DNA of 64,000 nt, taken from NCBI GenBank assembly GCA_012839475.1, contig DUNG01000020.1:62001-126000 (forward strand). Reading direction: 5' to 3'. The notes under the pieces were generated by a model that searched no databases, was not told the origin of the DNA, and saw only the letters and a list, made by a program, of their open reading frames with translations. This stretch comes from Petrimonas sp. (GTDB lineage Bacteria > Bacteroidota > Bacteroidia > Bacteroidales > Dysgonomonadaceae). Every line of letters starts with the position of its first letter. The stretch's first letter is position 1. The translations under genes were made by a program, and so were the position numbers. Of the stretch, positions 43,274 through 51,744 are shown one piece after another.

Positions 43274-46200
43274 CATGCCCTCCTATCGTAAATCTTTATC
43301 ATGAAGCCGGCGTTATTCGGCGTATCGTCGTCAGCCGTCACCACTGTTATTGAGCTTGTCGTCCAGTTTGTCACGTGTGCAAACCGCGGCGCGTTAATCG
43401 CATTCCCATCCGTTACCGCCGTGGCCTCTGGCACGAAATCATCTTTACTGCTGAACTCCCCGCCCTTCAAGGTTATCGTGTACTTGCCCTCCGAATCACG
43501 GTTGCCTTGAATGCATATGCCGGACATGGAGTGAAGCAAATACCCGTATTGGCTAAATCGCGCCACTTCTATCGGTACTCCCGGAAGGTTTATTTTCCCC
43601 CTGACAACCAAAAAAGGCGACCCGCTGTAGGGGTTGCTGTTAAGGTACAAGTACTTGTTGCTACCGAAAAATGACATGAAACCATCACGGGCTATCACTG
43701 TTTGCTCCCTATCCACCGTGAATTTCGAGGTCATGGTTGTCGCTCCCACGCTGCCGGAGCATGGTATCACGGCACCTGGCGGATCGGTCTGATACACGAA
43801 ATCAAAGACAAGCTTAAGCCTGTAGAACCCTTTTGGAACACCATGGAGTTTCGTATTAATACTACGGTAATTCTCAGGGTTATCGGGGGCATGGGCAGTC
43901 ACGAAACCTGCCGACGCGTACACGTTTCCTTGCGAATTGATGAGATAAAGCGTTGTACATGCTGATCCCACGACATAGCCGGTGAATGCCGGGCTACCAA
44001 TGAGCGCGGTTATCTGTCCTGTAACGGTAAGCTCGGAATTATTCTCAACCACCTCGACGGAGTTCGGGAATATGTAAGAAGATTCGTTTTCGGTTAACGT
44101 TTTCCCCGTGTTGTTAGCCGTTCGAACGATCTCGGAATTGTTCAAGAGATTGGGTAACAGCGGAAGCGAGGCATCACTCAACTCGAATCTTATCTTCCCG
44201 TCTTCATCTGGTAAGTAAAGAGCCTTGTTTGCACCTATAACGAGTTTTCCGATAAAGCCCTCAAGGGCGGTGATGATCCCTTCTATCTCGGTATCGGTGA
44301 ATTTCGAACTACCGTCGTGCCGTATGATCGCTTTCGCCGTGTTCGCGATAGCGCCCGCGTACGTTCCCCCGGCCCAAAACGCCGGCAGCGATCCATCGCC
44401 CTGAATCCCGCTAATACCAGCCGTTTCTATCGTGCTGTTCAAAGCCCGTAGTAAAAGGACAACGGCTGACACCAGCCCCCCACTGATCGTGGTTCCAAAT
44501 TTATCCGTTACTGCGGCGGACTTGTATGTTTTAGCCACCACGTCCTCCATCCTTTCATCGAGGTATATTCGTGGGGTGCTCCAACCCAGACCAGCACCGG
44601 CTACCACGGCGCAAGAGGTTATCCAGATGGTTTTCACGGGTAGAACTATTGAAACGTACGCGGCGTCATCCCCGCTTGAGCCGCTTGAATCCTTCGCGTA
44701 CTCGAAATCGATGAAGTGCTCACCCTTCGTGGCTATCGTGTAGGTGAGCGCCTCTGTCTTGGTACCTGAGATGTTCTTAAGCTCGTTTGAATAGGAGCTG
44801 TTGAAAGGGGTATCCAGCTTCGATATGTGCAGCTTATCGTAGTTCAGCTGCGACGATACCCTTGCCGTGACCTTGATGGTCACGTTATCCTGGTACGTCC
44901 TAAACCGCAACCTAAGCGCCGTTTTTTCGTTATGGGTTATCGTCTTGCTTTTCAGTTCCCCGTTCACCTGTTTAATCCATTCCCCTTCAAAATTCACGTC
45001 ATAGACGTCCGCGTTGTCAGGGGAATCAGGTGTTGCGAGCCAACCTAAAGGATTGAGGTCTGACTGTAACGGCGTAGCTGGCCTGGTTTCAGAACGCTTG
45101 TAACGCATTAACACGCCATCGCCCGGGTCGCCATCTATTCCATCAACGCCATCAACCCCATCAACCCCGTTCTTCCCGGCATCCCCTTTGCGTATCTTTG
45201 TAAAAGTGATGACCCGTTGTACCTGGTACGCGCTATTCGTCGTGTAACTCCAGATCGTGAAGGTGAGGGTAACTGTGCCCGTGTCCTTTGTTAAAGCAGA
45301 GATATCGTTAACAACCACTTCGTTTTGATAGCCGGCTGGTAGCGTGAACCCATCCACGCCGTAAGTCGATACGCCGATACTATACTCTCCCCCGTTGGGG
45401 CCAACATCTGATGCTCCATGCCCAGTATATTCCAGCACGTTGCTCCCTCGCGAGAGAATGATTTTCAAGCCCGTGTTCGTGTAGGAAACAACGCTGCCAT
45501 CGTGATCACATTGCACGGGAACGACATGCCTGCTGATATGGATCTCGGTGCCATCCGTGCCATCCGCGCCATCCCTGGCCTGTTCAAGTTCCTCGTATTC
45601 TCCATCCTTGTTAACAAACCGGATTTTCCCGGCGATAACCCCGTTAAGCAAGTCGAAATAAGAGGCCCCGTCCTGGCTTTCAATTCGATTTGTAATCACC
45701 CTGCCCGGGAGTATCTCCGTGAACCCGTAAAGCGTAGCGAACGATCGACTACCGTCTTTCCCCTCGCTGTTCAGGATGCCGACAAGAAAATGATAGCAAC
45801 CCTCAATGTTCTCCATCGAGATAGCCGTTTCTGACAGTAGGAACGCGCCGGCAGGGCCTTCCTTTTCGCACTTCGCGTATAGATAATAGCCCGTTTCTGG
45901 CGTGAGCGGGGGCGACGTGTACGCCGTCATGTCCCAGAACTTGTAGTTTTTATTCGCTCCAGCCGTGGTGAGCGTGGTGATTCCCAACGTCATGTGCTGT
46001 AATATACCAGCAGGGGCGGTTAACTGCTTATTTCCCGGGTTAAACGAAACTGCATGGCTGACTTGAACCGGATTGGTCTTACTGTTCACGAACCGGAATT
46101 GCAAACTTTCGTCCCCGACAATCATTTGCATCGTTTGCACGGTGATGGGGTTTATCGACTTGTCGAAATCACCGAGCAGCGAATTGGCCAGCATCTCCAT

Positions 46201-47763
46201 CGTCTCGCGCGCATCACGCCATTGGCGCTTCGTGAACCGGATAACTTCTTTTTTCGCCTCCTCGATAACCACCTCGTCGGCCTCCAACTTCGCCAGGCTG
46301 GAAGAGAAGGAGCCGGGGACGGGAGCGTTCGAAAGGGTAATCTCCGGCTTGTGCGGTTTATTCACGTAATTCTTTACCGCTACTATCCGGATGACCACGC
46401 CAGAAGGCTGAAACTGTTCGTCACTAAATAGCACGTGCCCCCCGGGAACGATCTTGCCCCCGATCTCGAGCCACCTTGACTTCGACCAGACGCCATCCAG
46501 TTCGCCGGTAAAGCGAAAACGGTCGGTTTCGTTTTCAATGAAGTAACGCACTGCTTCTCGGAACATGTCCCAGCTCGCGCCTGTCTGGGTAGCATCGTCA
46601 GATATATATGCTTGCGGTAGGCTGATATTGAAGATGGCGTACTTGTCACCCACGGTCGGGACGAACACCCCACCCGGCATAACAACACCGTCCAACTCCT
46701 GTGGGACGATCTTGAAGCGCCGTTCGGCGTGAATGTAGCCGGTAAGGTCATCCCTCGATTGTAAGATATCGAACTCGCGGCCAGCCAGCGCGCCAGTTTC
46801 AAACCTGATGATCGCCCTTTCACCGGCGATCCTGCAATCACGGTAGTTAAGCGCTTCCGGGATGGAGCTGTCTTTTACGTCATATAAATTATCCTCCTCG
46901 TTCACCACGATAACCTCGCTCACGGTACCGACACGCTGGGGGTAGATCTCCGAAGCATCATAGCTGTCCTCGGCCGCGTTGGTACCGCCGTCGCGGGTGA
47001 TGTACATCCCGTAAGCGTCAGTGCTGTATGATTTACCGCCTACAACCAAAGTGGCGGATTTTGGTAACAACAGCGATTTACTGCCGTAAGTGGAAAAGTC
47101 GATGTTTCTTTCCCCTCCCTGGACGAACAACTTGCCCACGGGCTGCCTATCTCCTTCATTATAACGACCGACACCCGGCAGGAAGCCGTTGCCCTTACCG
47201 TAAGTTAACGCGAGTGGCGCGTCTTTGAACTTCTCGACTTTGCGTAAGTGTATAGTCTTACCCTCGAACTCGTATTCCGTCTGCCACTCCTGTGCCATGC
47301 GTCCGATCACATCAATACAGTACTCATGGTTGAACGAGAGCGCTTTATCCGGGGCATCGATGCAATCTCCAACGGCCCACCCGCAAGCGAGATCGTGGTC
47401 GTTAAGGCATGCTACAAGGTTCTGCAAGAACGTAACCGGCTTGGCCGTGAGAGAGAATTTCAGCCTGTACGGCTTCGCGCTCATATCTTTGAACTTGACA
47501 AACTTCAAGTACTCGCGCCAGCCGTGCAAAACGAGCGTGTACTCGTGTATACGTGCGCCGTGCTTCTTGAACTCCTGCGGTCGCCAGAGCGTGTAACGCT
47601 GTCCATCGAACATGACGTACGACAATACCGGTATCGAAACAACATACGGAAGCGAGAAGTTAAGCGTCAGCGAGTCGTCCGTCATTATGGAACGGTAGCG
47701 CACCGAGCTGTCGTCCACCTCGACGTCAACAATCAAGCTCCCTGTTTTATCGTAAATCTTCAT
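43273..47763 (-). CDS. Tail hub / baseplate protein with collagen-like inserts
   Basis: At 1496 residues this is the largest phage protein, and it is the last gene of the minus-strand late block. The N-terminal about 380 residues (YRSIMTDDSLTLNFSLPYVV, RYTLWRPQEFKKHG, GRMAQEWQTEYEFEG) resemble tail hub proteins of the gp27/gpD type, with KLFVQGGERNIDFSTYGSKS. Two collagen-like GXX runs follow, ARDGADGTDGTE at about residue 690 and GDAGKNGVDGVDGVDGIDGD at about residue 865, linking beta-rich receptor-facing domains. The C-terminal part may contact the cell surface. No endopeptidase motif was identified. It is probably a chimeric hub plus fibre, as seen in many Bacteroidetes phages. Confidence 0.75.
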   Translation of the reverse strand: MKIYDKTGSLIVDVEVDDSSVRYRSIMTDDSLTLNFSLPYVVSIPVLSYVMFDGQRYTLWRPQEFKKHGARIHEYTLVLHGWREYLKFVKFKDMSAKPYRLKFSLTAKPVTFLQNLVACLNDHDLACGWAVGDCIDAPDKALSFNHEYCIDVIGRMAQEWQTEYEFEGKTIHLRKVEKFKDAPLALTYGKGNGFLPGVGRYNEGDRQPVGKLFVQGGERNIDFSTYGSKSLLLPKSATLVVGGKSYSTDAYGMYITRDGGTNAAEDSYDASEIYPQRVGTVSEVIVVNEEDNLYDVKDSSIPEALNYRDCRIAGERAIIRFETGALAGREFDILQSRDDLTGYIHAERRFKIVPQELDGVVMPGGVFVPTVGDKYAIFNISLPQAYISDDATQTGASWDMFREAVRYFIENETDRFRFTGELDGVWSKSRWLEIGGKIVPGGHVLFSDEQFQPSGVVIRIVAVKNYVNKPHKPEITLSNAPVPGSFSSSLAKLEADEVVIEEAKKEVIRFTKRQWRDARETMEMLANSLLGDFDKSINPITVQTMQMIVGDESLQFRFVNSKTNPVQVSHAVSFNPGNKQLTAPAGILQHMTLGITTLTTAGANKNYKFWDMTAYTSPPLTPETGYYLYAKCEKEGPAGAFLLSETAISMENIEGCYHFLVGILNSEGKDGSRSFATLYGFTEILPGRVITNRIESQDGASYFDLLNGVIAGKIRFVNKDGEYEELEQARDGADGTDGTEIHISRHVVPVQCDHDGSVVSYTNTGLKIILSRGSNVLEYTGHGASDVGPNGGEYSIGVSTYGVDGFTLPAGYQNEVVVNDISALTKDTGTVTLTFTIWSYTTNSAYQVQRVITFTKIRKGDAGKNGVDGVDGVDGIDGDPGDGVLMRYKRSETRPATPLQSDLNPLGWLATPDSPDNADVYDVNFEGEWIKQVNGELKSKTITHNEKTALRLRFRTYQDNVTIKVTARVSSQLNYDKLHISKLDTPFNSSYSNELKNISGTKTEALTYTIATKGEHFIDFEYAKDSSGSSGDDAAYVSIVLPVKTIWITSCAVVAGAGLGWSTPRIYLDERMEDVVAKTYKSAAVTDKFGTTISGGLVSAVVLLLRALNSTIETAGISGIQGDGSLPAFWAGGTYAGAIANTAKAIIRHDGSSKFTDTEIEGIITALEGFIGKLVIGANKALYLPDEDGKIRFELSDASLPLLPNLLNNSEIVRTANNTGKTLTENESSYIFPNSVEVVENNSELTVTGQITALIGSPAFTGYVVGSACTTLYLINSQGNVYASAGFVTAHAPDNPENYRSINTKLHGVPKGFYRLKLVFDFVYQTDPPGAVIPCSGSVGATTMTSKFTVDREQTVIARDGFMSFFGSNKYLYLNSNPYSGSPFLVVRGKINLPGVPIEVARFSQYGYLLHSMSGICIQGNRDSEGKYTITLKGGEFSSKDDFVPEATAVTDGNAINAPRFAHVTNWTTSSITVVTADDDTPNNAGFMIKIYDRRA

Positions 47764-47802
47764 GTCTTGCTATTTATTTGAACTAAAAGACGAACGTTCT
47801 CG

Positions 47803-48327
47803 TTACGTACTTGGTTTCCAGTATACCGTGTCAACGCCACAATATCCATTCCTTGCCATTATTTTCACGTTAATGGTTAATTTCCTCTTGTCAGTTAAGC
47901 CGGAGCTCGGGATGGTGAAGCTGTACTCGCTCAAGGAACTGGAAGTGACGTCTATGTTGGTGCTGTACGCTACTATGCCTCCTCTCATAACGTCGATGTA
48001 AACCCTTGCTGTTGTCGCTCTACCCCAGGCTGACAGGATTAACTCCTGCGTACCCGCCATGTCCTGGTCTATCTCGCCCGTGATGAAGCCGCCAAGGTTT
48101 AATTCTTTTTCTTGAAAACCCGTGGCGCTAACCTCGTAGCCCACGCCATCGGGCGGTCCTAACATCTCGGGGTATTTGGGAATATTTCCCCATAATTTCA
48201 TTAACCCTACCTCGAGGTAGACGAAGTTTGTTGTGGGCCAAATCAGCTGCTCGCCAAGATGTATCTTATCAATCCTGGTATCGCCCAGGTGGACCTCGCT
48301 TATTTCTATGTTTCCCCTGTTTATCAT
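47803..48327 (-). CDS. Small tail-associated protein A (paralogue of the next gene)
   Basis: This 174-residue protein begins with a short repeat pattern, ISEVHLGDTRIDKIHLGEQLIW, which recurs in the neighbour at 48328. It also contains GPPDGVGYEV and ends in TVYWKPST; the neighbour has GPPDGVCQSV and ICWKPNFG at the same places. The rest is predicted beta-rich. Its start at 48327 directly abuts the neighbour's stop codon. Similar YLGxxxIxKIYLG starts occur in many phage tail-tip and fibre-associated proteins. The exact role is unknown. Confidence 0.7.
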   Translation of the reverse strand: MINRGNIEISEVHLGDTRIDKIHLGEQLIWPTTNFVYLEVGLMKLWGNIPKYPEMLGPPDGVGYEVSATGFQEKELNLGGFITGEIDQDMAGTQELILSAWGRATTARVYIDVMRGGIVAYSTNIDVTSSSLSEYSFTIPSSGLTDKRKLTINVKIMARNGYCGVDTVYWKPST

Positions 48328-48843
48328 TTATCCAAAATTTGGCTTCCAGCAAATGGCGTCTATTTCAAACGGAACCTGGCTGTAATAAAGAGATTCATAT
48401 GCAATTGAGAAGTATAGGTACCTCTTTTGTGGTGAGTAGCTGCTATCAATCATAATGCTACTTTCAACAAGTTCGCTTGACACCGGTAGGATCAATGACG
48501 GTCTATAAGAACTTGATGCGTTTCTTATTTCAAACGTTAACTTGCATCCTGTATTTTGCGCTTTGCCTATCACGACCAGCTCTTGCATGCCTACCATATC
48601 CGAGTCCACCGAACCAGTCTTAAGACTATTTAGTCGTAAAGCTGAACCCCGTTTCGCCACTACGCTTTGACAAACGCCATCTGGTGGGCCGTGTAAGTTA
48701 GTAAGTGTATTATTTATGCTGGACACTATATATACCTTAAGCTCTCTTTCCCACACGATTACCCCCCCCCGATAGATTTTGTCTACTTGAGCGTTACCCA
48801 GATAGATGTTGTCGATACCGTTATTGCCTAAGTTGATAGCCAT
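48328..48843 (-). CDS. Small tail-associated protein B, with an in-frame G9 tract
   Basis: This 171-residue protein is a diverged tandem paralogue of the 47803 gene, sharing the start pattern IDNIYLGNAQVDKIYRGG and the GPPDGV and CWKP motifs. A run of nine G bases (coding strand, 48762-48770) encodes Arg-Gly-Gly-Val near residue 27. Loss or gain of one base would shift the frame almost at the start, so the gene could switch on and off. Otherwise it has no recognised domain. It is part of the late tail operon. Confidence 0.7.
   Translation of the reverse strand: MAINLGNNGIDNIYLGNAQVDKIYRGGVIVWERELKVYIVSSINNTLTNLHGPPDGVCQSVVAKRGSALRLNSLKTGSVDSDMVGMQELVVIGKAQNTGCKLTFEIRNASSSYRPSLILPVSSELVESSIMIDSSYSPQKRYLYFSIAYESLYYSQVPFEIDAICWKPNFG
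48762..48770. repeat. C9 (coding G9) homopolymer tract
   Basis: Nine consecutive C on the plus strand lie inside the coding part of tail protein B. At present the gene is in frame. Such G tracts are known slippage sites for phase variation. Confidence 0.9.
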
Positions 48844-48845
48844 TA

Positions 48846-49142
48846 CTAAATGTTAGCATAATGAAGTTTCGCCATTTTGTCGAAGTTCGCGTCTATGGCG
48901 TACTGCAAATCTATATCTTCTGTAGTTCCGTCAATCGTGCCGTCTACCAATATGGCGTGAACGAAGTTGTTTATCCACGTTCCACCGATGTTGTTGCTCA
49001 CGTGCTTCGCGTACTTGTGAGATATGAACTCCCTCGTCGGGTCGGCGAGGATGTAAGATGCCGACTTAATCACTCCCGCCTGTACCTTTCTCCTGAATGC
49101 GTCGTCTTGAGCGAGTGTCGCTCTCTGTTCTAATGTTGTCAT
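48846..49142 (-). CDS. Small phage protein, unknown function
   Basis: This 98-residue protein begins TLEQRATLAQDDAFRRKVQAGVI, a helical start that looks like small phage structural or assembly proteins. The remainder (VSNNIGGTWINNFVHAILVDG) is mixed. No signal, no membrane segment. It lies in the late tail operon between the collagen-like fibre and protein B, with 2-base and 11-base gaps to its neighbours. Confidence 0.65.
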   Translation of the reverse strand: MTTLEQRATLAQDDAFRRKVQAGVIKSASYILADPTREFISHKYAKHVSNNIGGTWINNFVHAILVDGTIDGTTEDIDLQYAIDANFDKMAKLHYANI

Positions 49143-49153
49143 GTCATTTTATT

Positions 49154-49423
49154 TTAAAATTGATGTAAATTTAATATGCCGTCAATCGCTTCATGAATGA
49201 CTTTCCCGAAAGAGCTTCTCCTAAGCATCGAACATCCAGTGAAACTCTGATCACTGGTTTCGAAAAGCGCCTCGCTCCCCTGAGTTACTTCTGCCTTGCA
49301 TCTCACCTCTCTACCCCATGCGAAATCGGGACTTTCGGGATTGTATTCCTCATCTGGAGTCTCGTATGTTTTTACAAGACTGATTTCAAATTCGTTGTCG
49401 TTTATCGTGAATGTAATTTTCAT
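49154..49423 (-). CDS. Small phage protein, unknown function
   Basis: This 89-residue acidic protein is unrecognised. It opens with a predicted beta-hairpin (MKITFTINDNEFEISLV) and ends in a helix (GKVIHEAIDGILNLH). It sits directly after the collagen-like fibre gene in the late operon, so a fibre assembly or small structural role is possible but unproven. Confidence 0.6.
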   Translation of the reverse strand: MKITFTINDNEFEISLVKTYETPDEEYNPESPDFAWGREVRCKAEVTQGSEALFETSDQSFTGCSMLRRSSFGKVIHEAIDGILNLHQF

Positions 49424-49430
49424 GTTAAGT

Positions 49431-50798
49431 TTATTGTTCAGTTATTATATACAAGGTGTTGTTGTCTTTCGTCGTTATCGCGTCGTACTGCGCTTGTGTT
49501 CCTACCCAGAATTTTAGAGTGCCGTTATCCCTCGTTTCTTTTATCGAGTCTTCTGATAAGTTGTTTATCTTTATTTTATCTTGTGAGCTCATCAGCCCGT
49601 TTGTCGTGGTTGTTGCCACCTCGGTAGTGGTCGCATTTAGCCCGGGATCGCCCTTGTCTCCCTTCGGCCCCGTGGCTCCCTGGGCACCAGTATCACCTTT
49701 CGCCCCCGTTTCACCCTTTGCCCCCTGAACTCCTTGTGGCCCCGTTGCACCGGTTGCGCCGGTATCTCCCTTATCACCCTTCGGCCCCGTTGCACCGGTT
49801 GCGCCGGTATCGCCCTTATCACCCTTCGGCCCCTTCAACGCGGCAAGTTGCTCGGCAGTGAAGTCGGTGTACAGGAACGGATCGCCCTTGTCTCCTTTCG
49901 GCCCCGTGGCTCCCTGGGAACCGGTATCGCCTTTTGGTCCCTGAGCGCCCTGTGATCCCGTTGCACCGGTATCGCCTTTGTCACCCTTAAGCGATGCTCT
50001 CTGCTCCGGCGTCAGATCCTCGAAACTCATTGTTCCATCAGCTCCAGCTAGCCCTTGCACCCCTTGTGGTCCCTGCGGTCCGGTTGCACCGGTTGCACCG
50101 GTATCGCCCTTGTCTCCTTTCGGCCCCTTCAACGCGGCAAGCTGCTCGGCAGTGAAGTCCGAGTACACGAAGGCGTCACCCTTGTCACCCTTCGAGCCGG
50201 TGGCCCCTTGTGCACCGGTATCACCTTTTGGTCCCGTTTCGCCCTTTGCCCCTTGAACTCCCTGCGGTCCGGTGGCACCGGTTGCGCCGGTATCGCCCTT
50301 GTCACCCTTCGGCCCCTTCAACGCGGCAAGCTGCTCGGCAGTGAAGTCGGTGTACAGGAACGGGTCTCCCTTGTCTCCTTTCGGCCCCGTGGCTCCCTGG
50401 GCACCGGTATCACCTTTCGCCCCCGTTTCGCCCTTTGCCCCCTGAACTCCTTGCGGTCCGGTGGCACCGGTTGCGCCGGTATCGCCCTTGTCTCCTTTAG
50501 GACCTTTCAACGCGGCCAATTGCTCGGCAGTAAAGTCGGTATACTGGAACGGATCGCCCTTGTCTCCTTTAGGCCCCGTGGCTCCCTGGTTACCCGTATC
50601 TCCCTTTTCTCCTTGAACACCTTGAGGGCCGGTGTCTCCCGTGTCTCCCTTGGGGCCTTGAGGGCCAACGTTACCCTTAAGCAACGATATGGGCGTTTTC
50701 ACGCTCTTGTTTTGCGAGTCAACGCCAAGGGCATAGAATCCTTCCAGCGACGTCGCGCTGGGCAGATCTGATACCTTCACCTTTACTATCTCTTCCAT
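49431..50798 (-). CDS. Collagen-like phage tail fibre
   Basis: This 455-residue fibre has most of residues 40-370 as Gly-X-Y triplets (GPKGDKGDTGATGATGPQ type), as in collagen triple helices. The triplet blocks are broken by a 13-residue capping insert, TDFTAEQLAALK, present four times, and by one diverged version, FEDLTPEQRASLK. The N-terminus (VKVSDLPSATSLEGFYALGV) resembles phage fibre attachment segments, and the C-terminus (KFWVGTQAQYDAITTKDNNTLYIITEQ split around 20) is the trimer head seen in other collagen-like phage fibres. It probably trimerises into a long rod for host or mucus binding. The gene lies 2 bases from the distal tail gene. Confidence 0.85.
   Translation of the reverse strand: MEEIVKVKVSDLPSATSLEGFYALGVDSQNKSVKTPISLLKGNVGPQGPKGDTGDTGPQGVQGEKGDTGNQGATGPKGDKGDPFQYTDFTAEQLAALKGPKGDKGDTGATGATGPQGVQGAKGETGAKGDTGAQGATGPKGDKGDPFLYTDFTAEQLAALKGPKGDKGDTGATGATGPQGVQGAKGETGPKGDTGAQGATGSKGDKGDAFVYSDFTAEQLAALKGPKGDKGDTGATGATGPQGPQGVQGLAGADGTMSFEDLTPEQRASLKGDKGDTGATGSQGAQGPKGDTGSQGATGPKGDKGDPFLYTDFTAEQLAALKGPKGDKGDTGATGATGPKGDKGDTGATGATGPQGVQGAKGETGAKGDTGAQGATGPKGDKGDPGLNATTTEVATTTTNGLMSSQDKIKINNLSEDSIKETRDNGTLKFWVGTQAQYDAITTKDNNTLYIITEQ
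49860..50620 (-). repeat. Internal repeats of the collagen-like fibre gene
   Basis: The coding sequence contains near-identical units of 63 codons (189 bases), each with GXY triplets followed by the TDFTAEQLAALK insert. Two full units are almost the same, others are shortened or fused. The high DNA similarity favours recombination-driven length change. Confidence 0.7.
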
Positions 50799-50799
50799 A

Positions 50800-51744
50800 T
50801 CAATACGTTAAATTAATCGCGTGCCCGTCTTGCGTGATGATTATCATCCCGGTGCCGGTTGCTAGTAAGCGAACCGCATCCATGACGCTGATCTCCTGCA
50901 ACACTAAGCTAAAGCTCACTCGCGCCCCACGCGAAAACGGCGATTCCTTTTTAAAGTTCGCCATCTTCTTGTAAAAGCAGGCTATCGTTTTCCCGTGTGG
51001 AGAACCGAGCCTGATTAGAGGCGAGCTCACCGCGTTGAACAACGCCGTGTAGTTAATCCAAAAATCGCCAATCGAAGGAGCCAACATCGTGCACTCGATC
51101 GTTATCTCCCTGGCCGCCCTCTTGTGGCTAGCCACATCGTCTGCTAACACACCGTTCACGTGTCGCACTTTCCTCTCGAGGATTTTCTTCGCCGACGATG
51201 GTCGCAACGCCGACGAGTACACGTCACGAACTATAATCCCGTACGAGGCCAGGTCTACCTGGTTAAGCTGCACGTACGTCTCCGGTCGAGTTGAAACGGG
51301 ATCTCCTATCGCTGACGTGAATTGCTGTAGCGGGTCGTCCATGCTGTATTCTGCCGTAAGCTTACCGGTTTTCTTCCGCGGGTTGTACATGCCACCCTTG
51401 TGCTTGTACCCCGCGAAGCCAACGAATCGAAGGGAAAAGGTTCGATTGAACTCCTTCACGAAAACCTGGCGGTACCCCGGTTCAAAATGCATCGATTCAA
51501 AACTGTTTAAACGCTGTTTAAACGACACGTAATCCGCGGCGGTAATCACGTAGTTTACCAGCACGCGCTTTGCATCGAAAGTCACGTCAGAAAGGTCAAC
51601 ATCCAACCCGTCCTCGTCCGGCCAGTCGTTGAAATCCGGGAGTCGGCGATCCGGGAAGGAAAGGAAATCATCGCTCCCTCCACGCTCGATGAAGATACCG
51701 AGCGAGCTCAAGTCTACCCCGTCTATGATGCAGCTTCCTGTCAT
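50800..51744 (-). CDS. Distal tail (Dit-like) protein
   Basis: This 314-residue protein follows the tape measure gene with a 4-base ATGA overlap, the standard place for the distal tail protein that caps a siphovirus tail. The N-terminal half (IDGVDLSSLGIFIERGGSDDFLSF, FEPGYRQVFVKEFNRTFSLRF) and C-terminal half (DLASYGIIVRDVYSSAL, PLIRLGSPHGKTIACFYKK) look like two related beta-sandwich domains, consistent with an internal duplication. The identification rests on position and fold-like pattern, not on a strong motif. Confidence 0.65.
   Translation of the reverse strand: MTGSCIIDGVDLSSLGIFIERGGSDDFLSFPDRRLPDFNDWPDEDGLDVDLSDVTFDAKRVLVNYVITAADYVSFKQRLNSFESMHFEPGYRQVFVKEFNRTFSLRFVGFAGYKHKGGMYNPRKKTGKLTAEYSMDDPLQQFTSAIGDPVSTRPETYVQLNQVDLASYGIIVRDVYSSALRPSSAKKILERKVRHVNGVLADDVASHKRAAREITIECTMLAPSIGDFWINYTALFNAVSSPLIRLGSPHGKTIACFYKKMANFKKESPFSRGARVSFSLVLQEISVMDAVRLLATGTGMIIITQDGHAINLTY

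Noticed and set aside
49640-50620. Repeated DNA that could look like a CRISPR array
   Set aside because: The repeats are in-frame coding units of 189 bases inside a fibre gene, without uniform short repeats and unique spacers.
50055-50771. Long open frames on the plus strand opposite the collagen-like fibre
   Set aside because: They mirror the GC-rich, three-base periodic GXY coding of the real gene and change with its repeats. No start context or protein-like composition of their own.
43273-50798. Possible diversity-generating retroelement in the tail region
   Set aside because: No reverse transcriptase gene and no template/variable repeat pair with adenine-biased differences was seen in the window.
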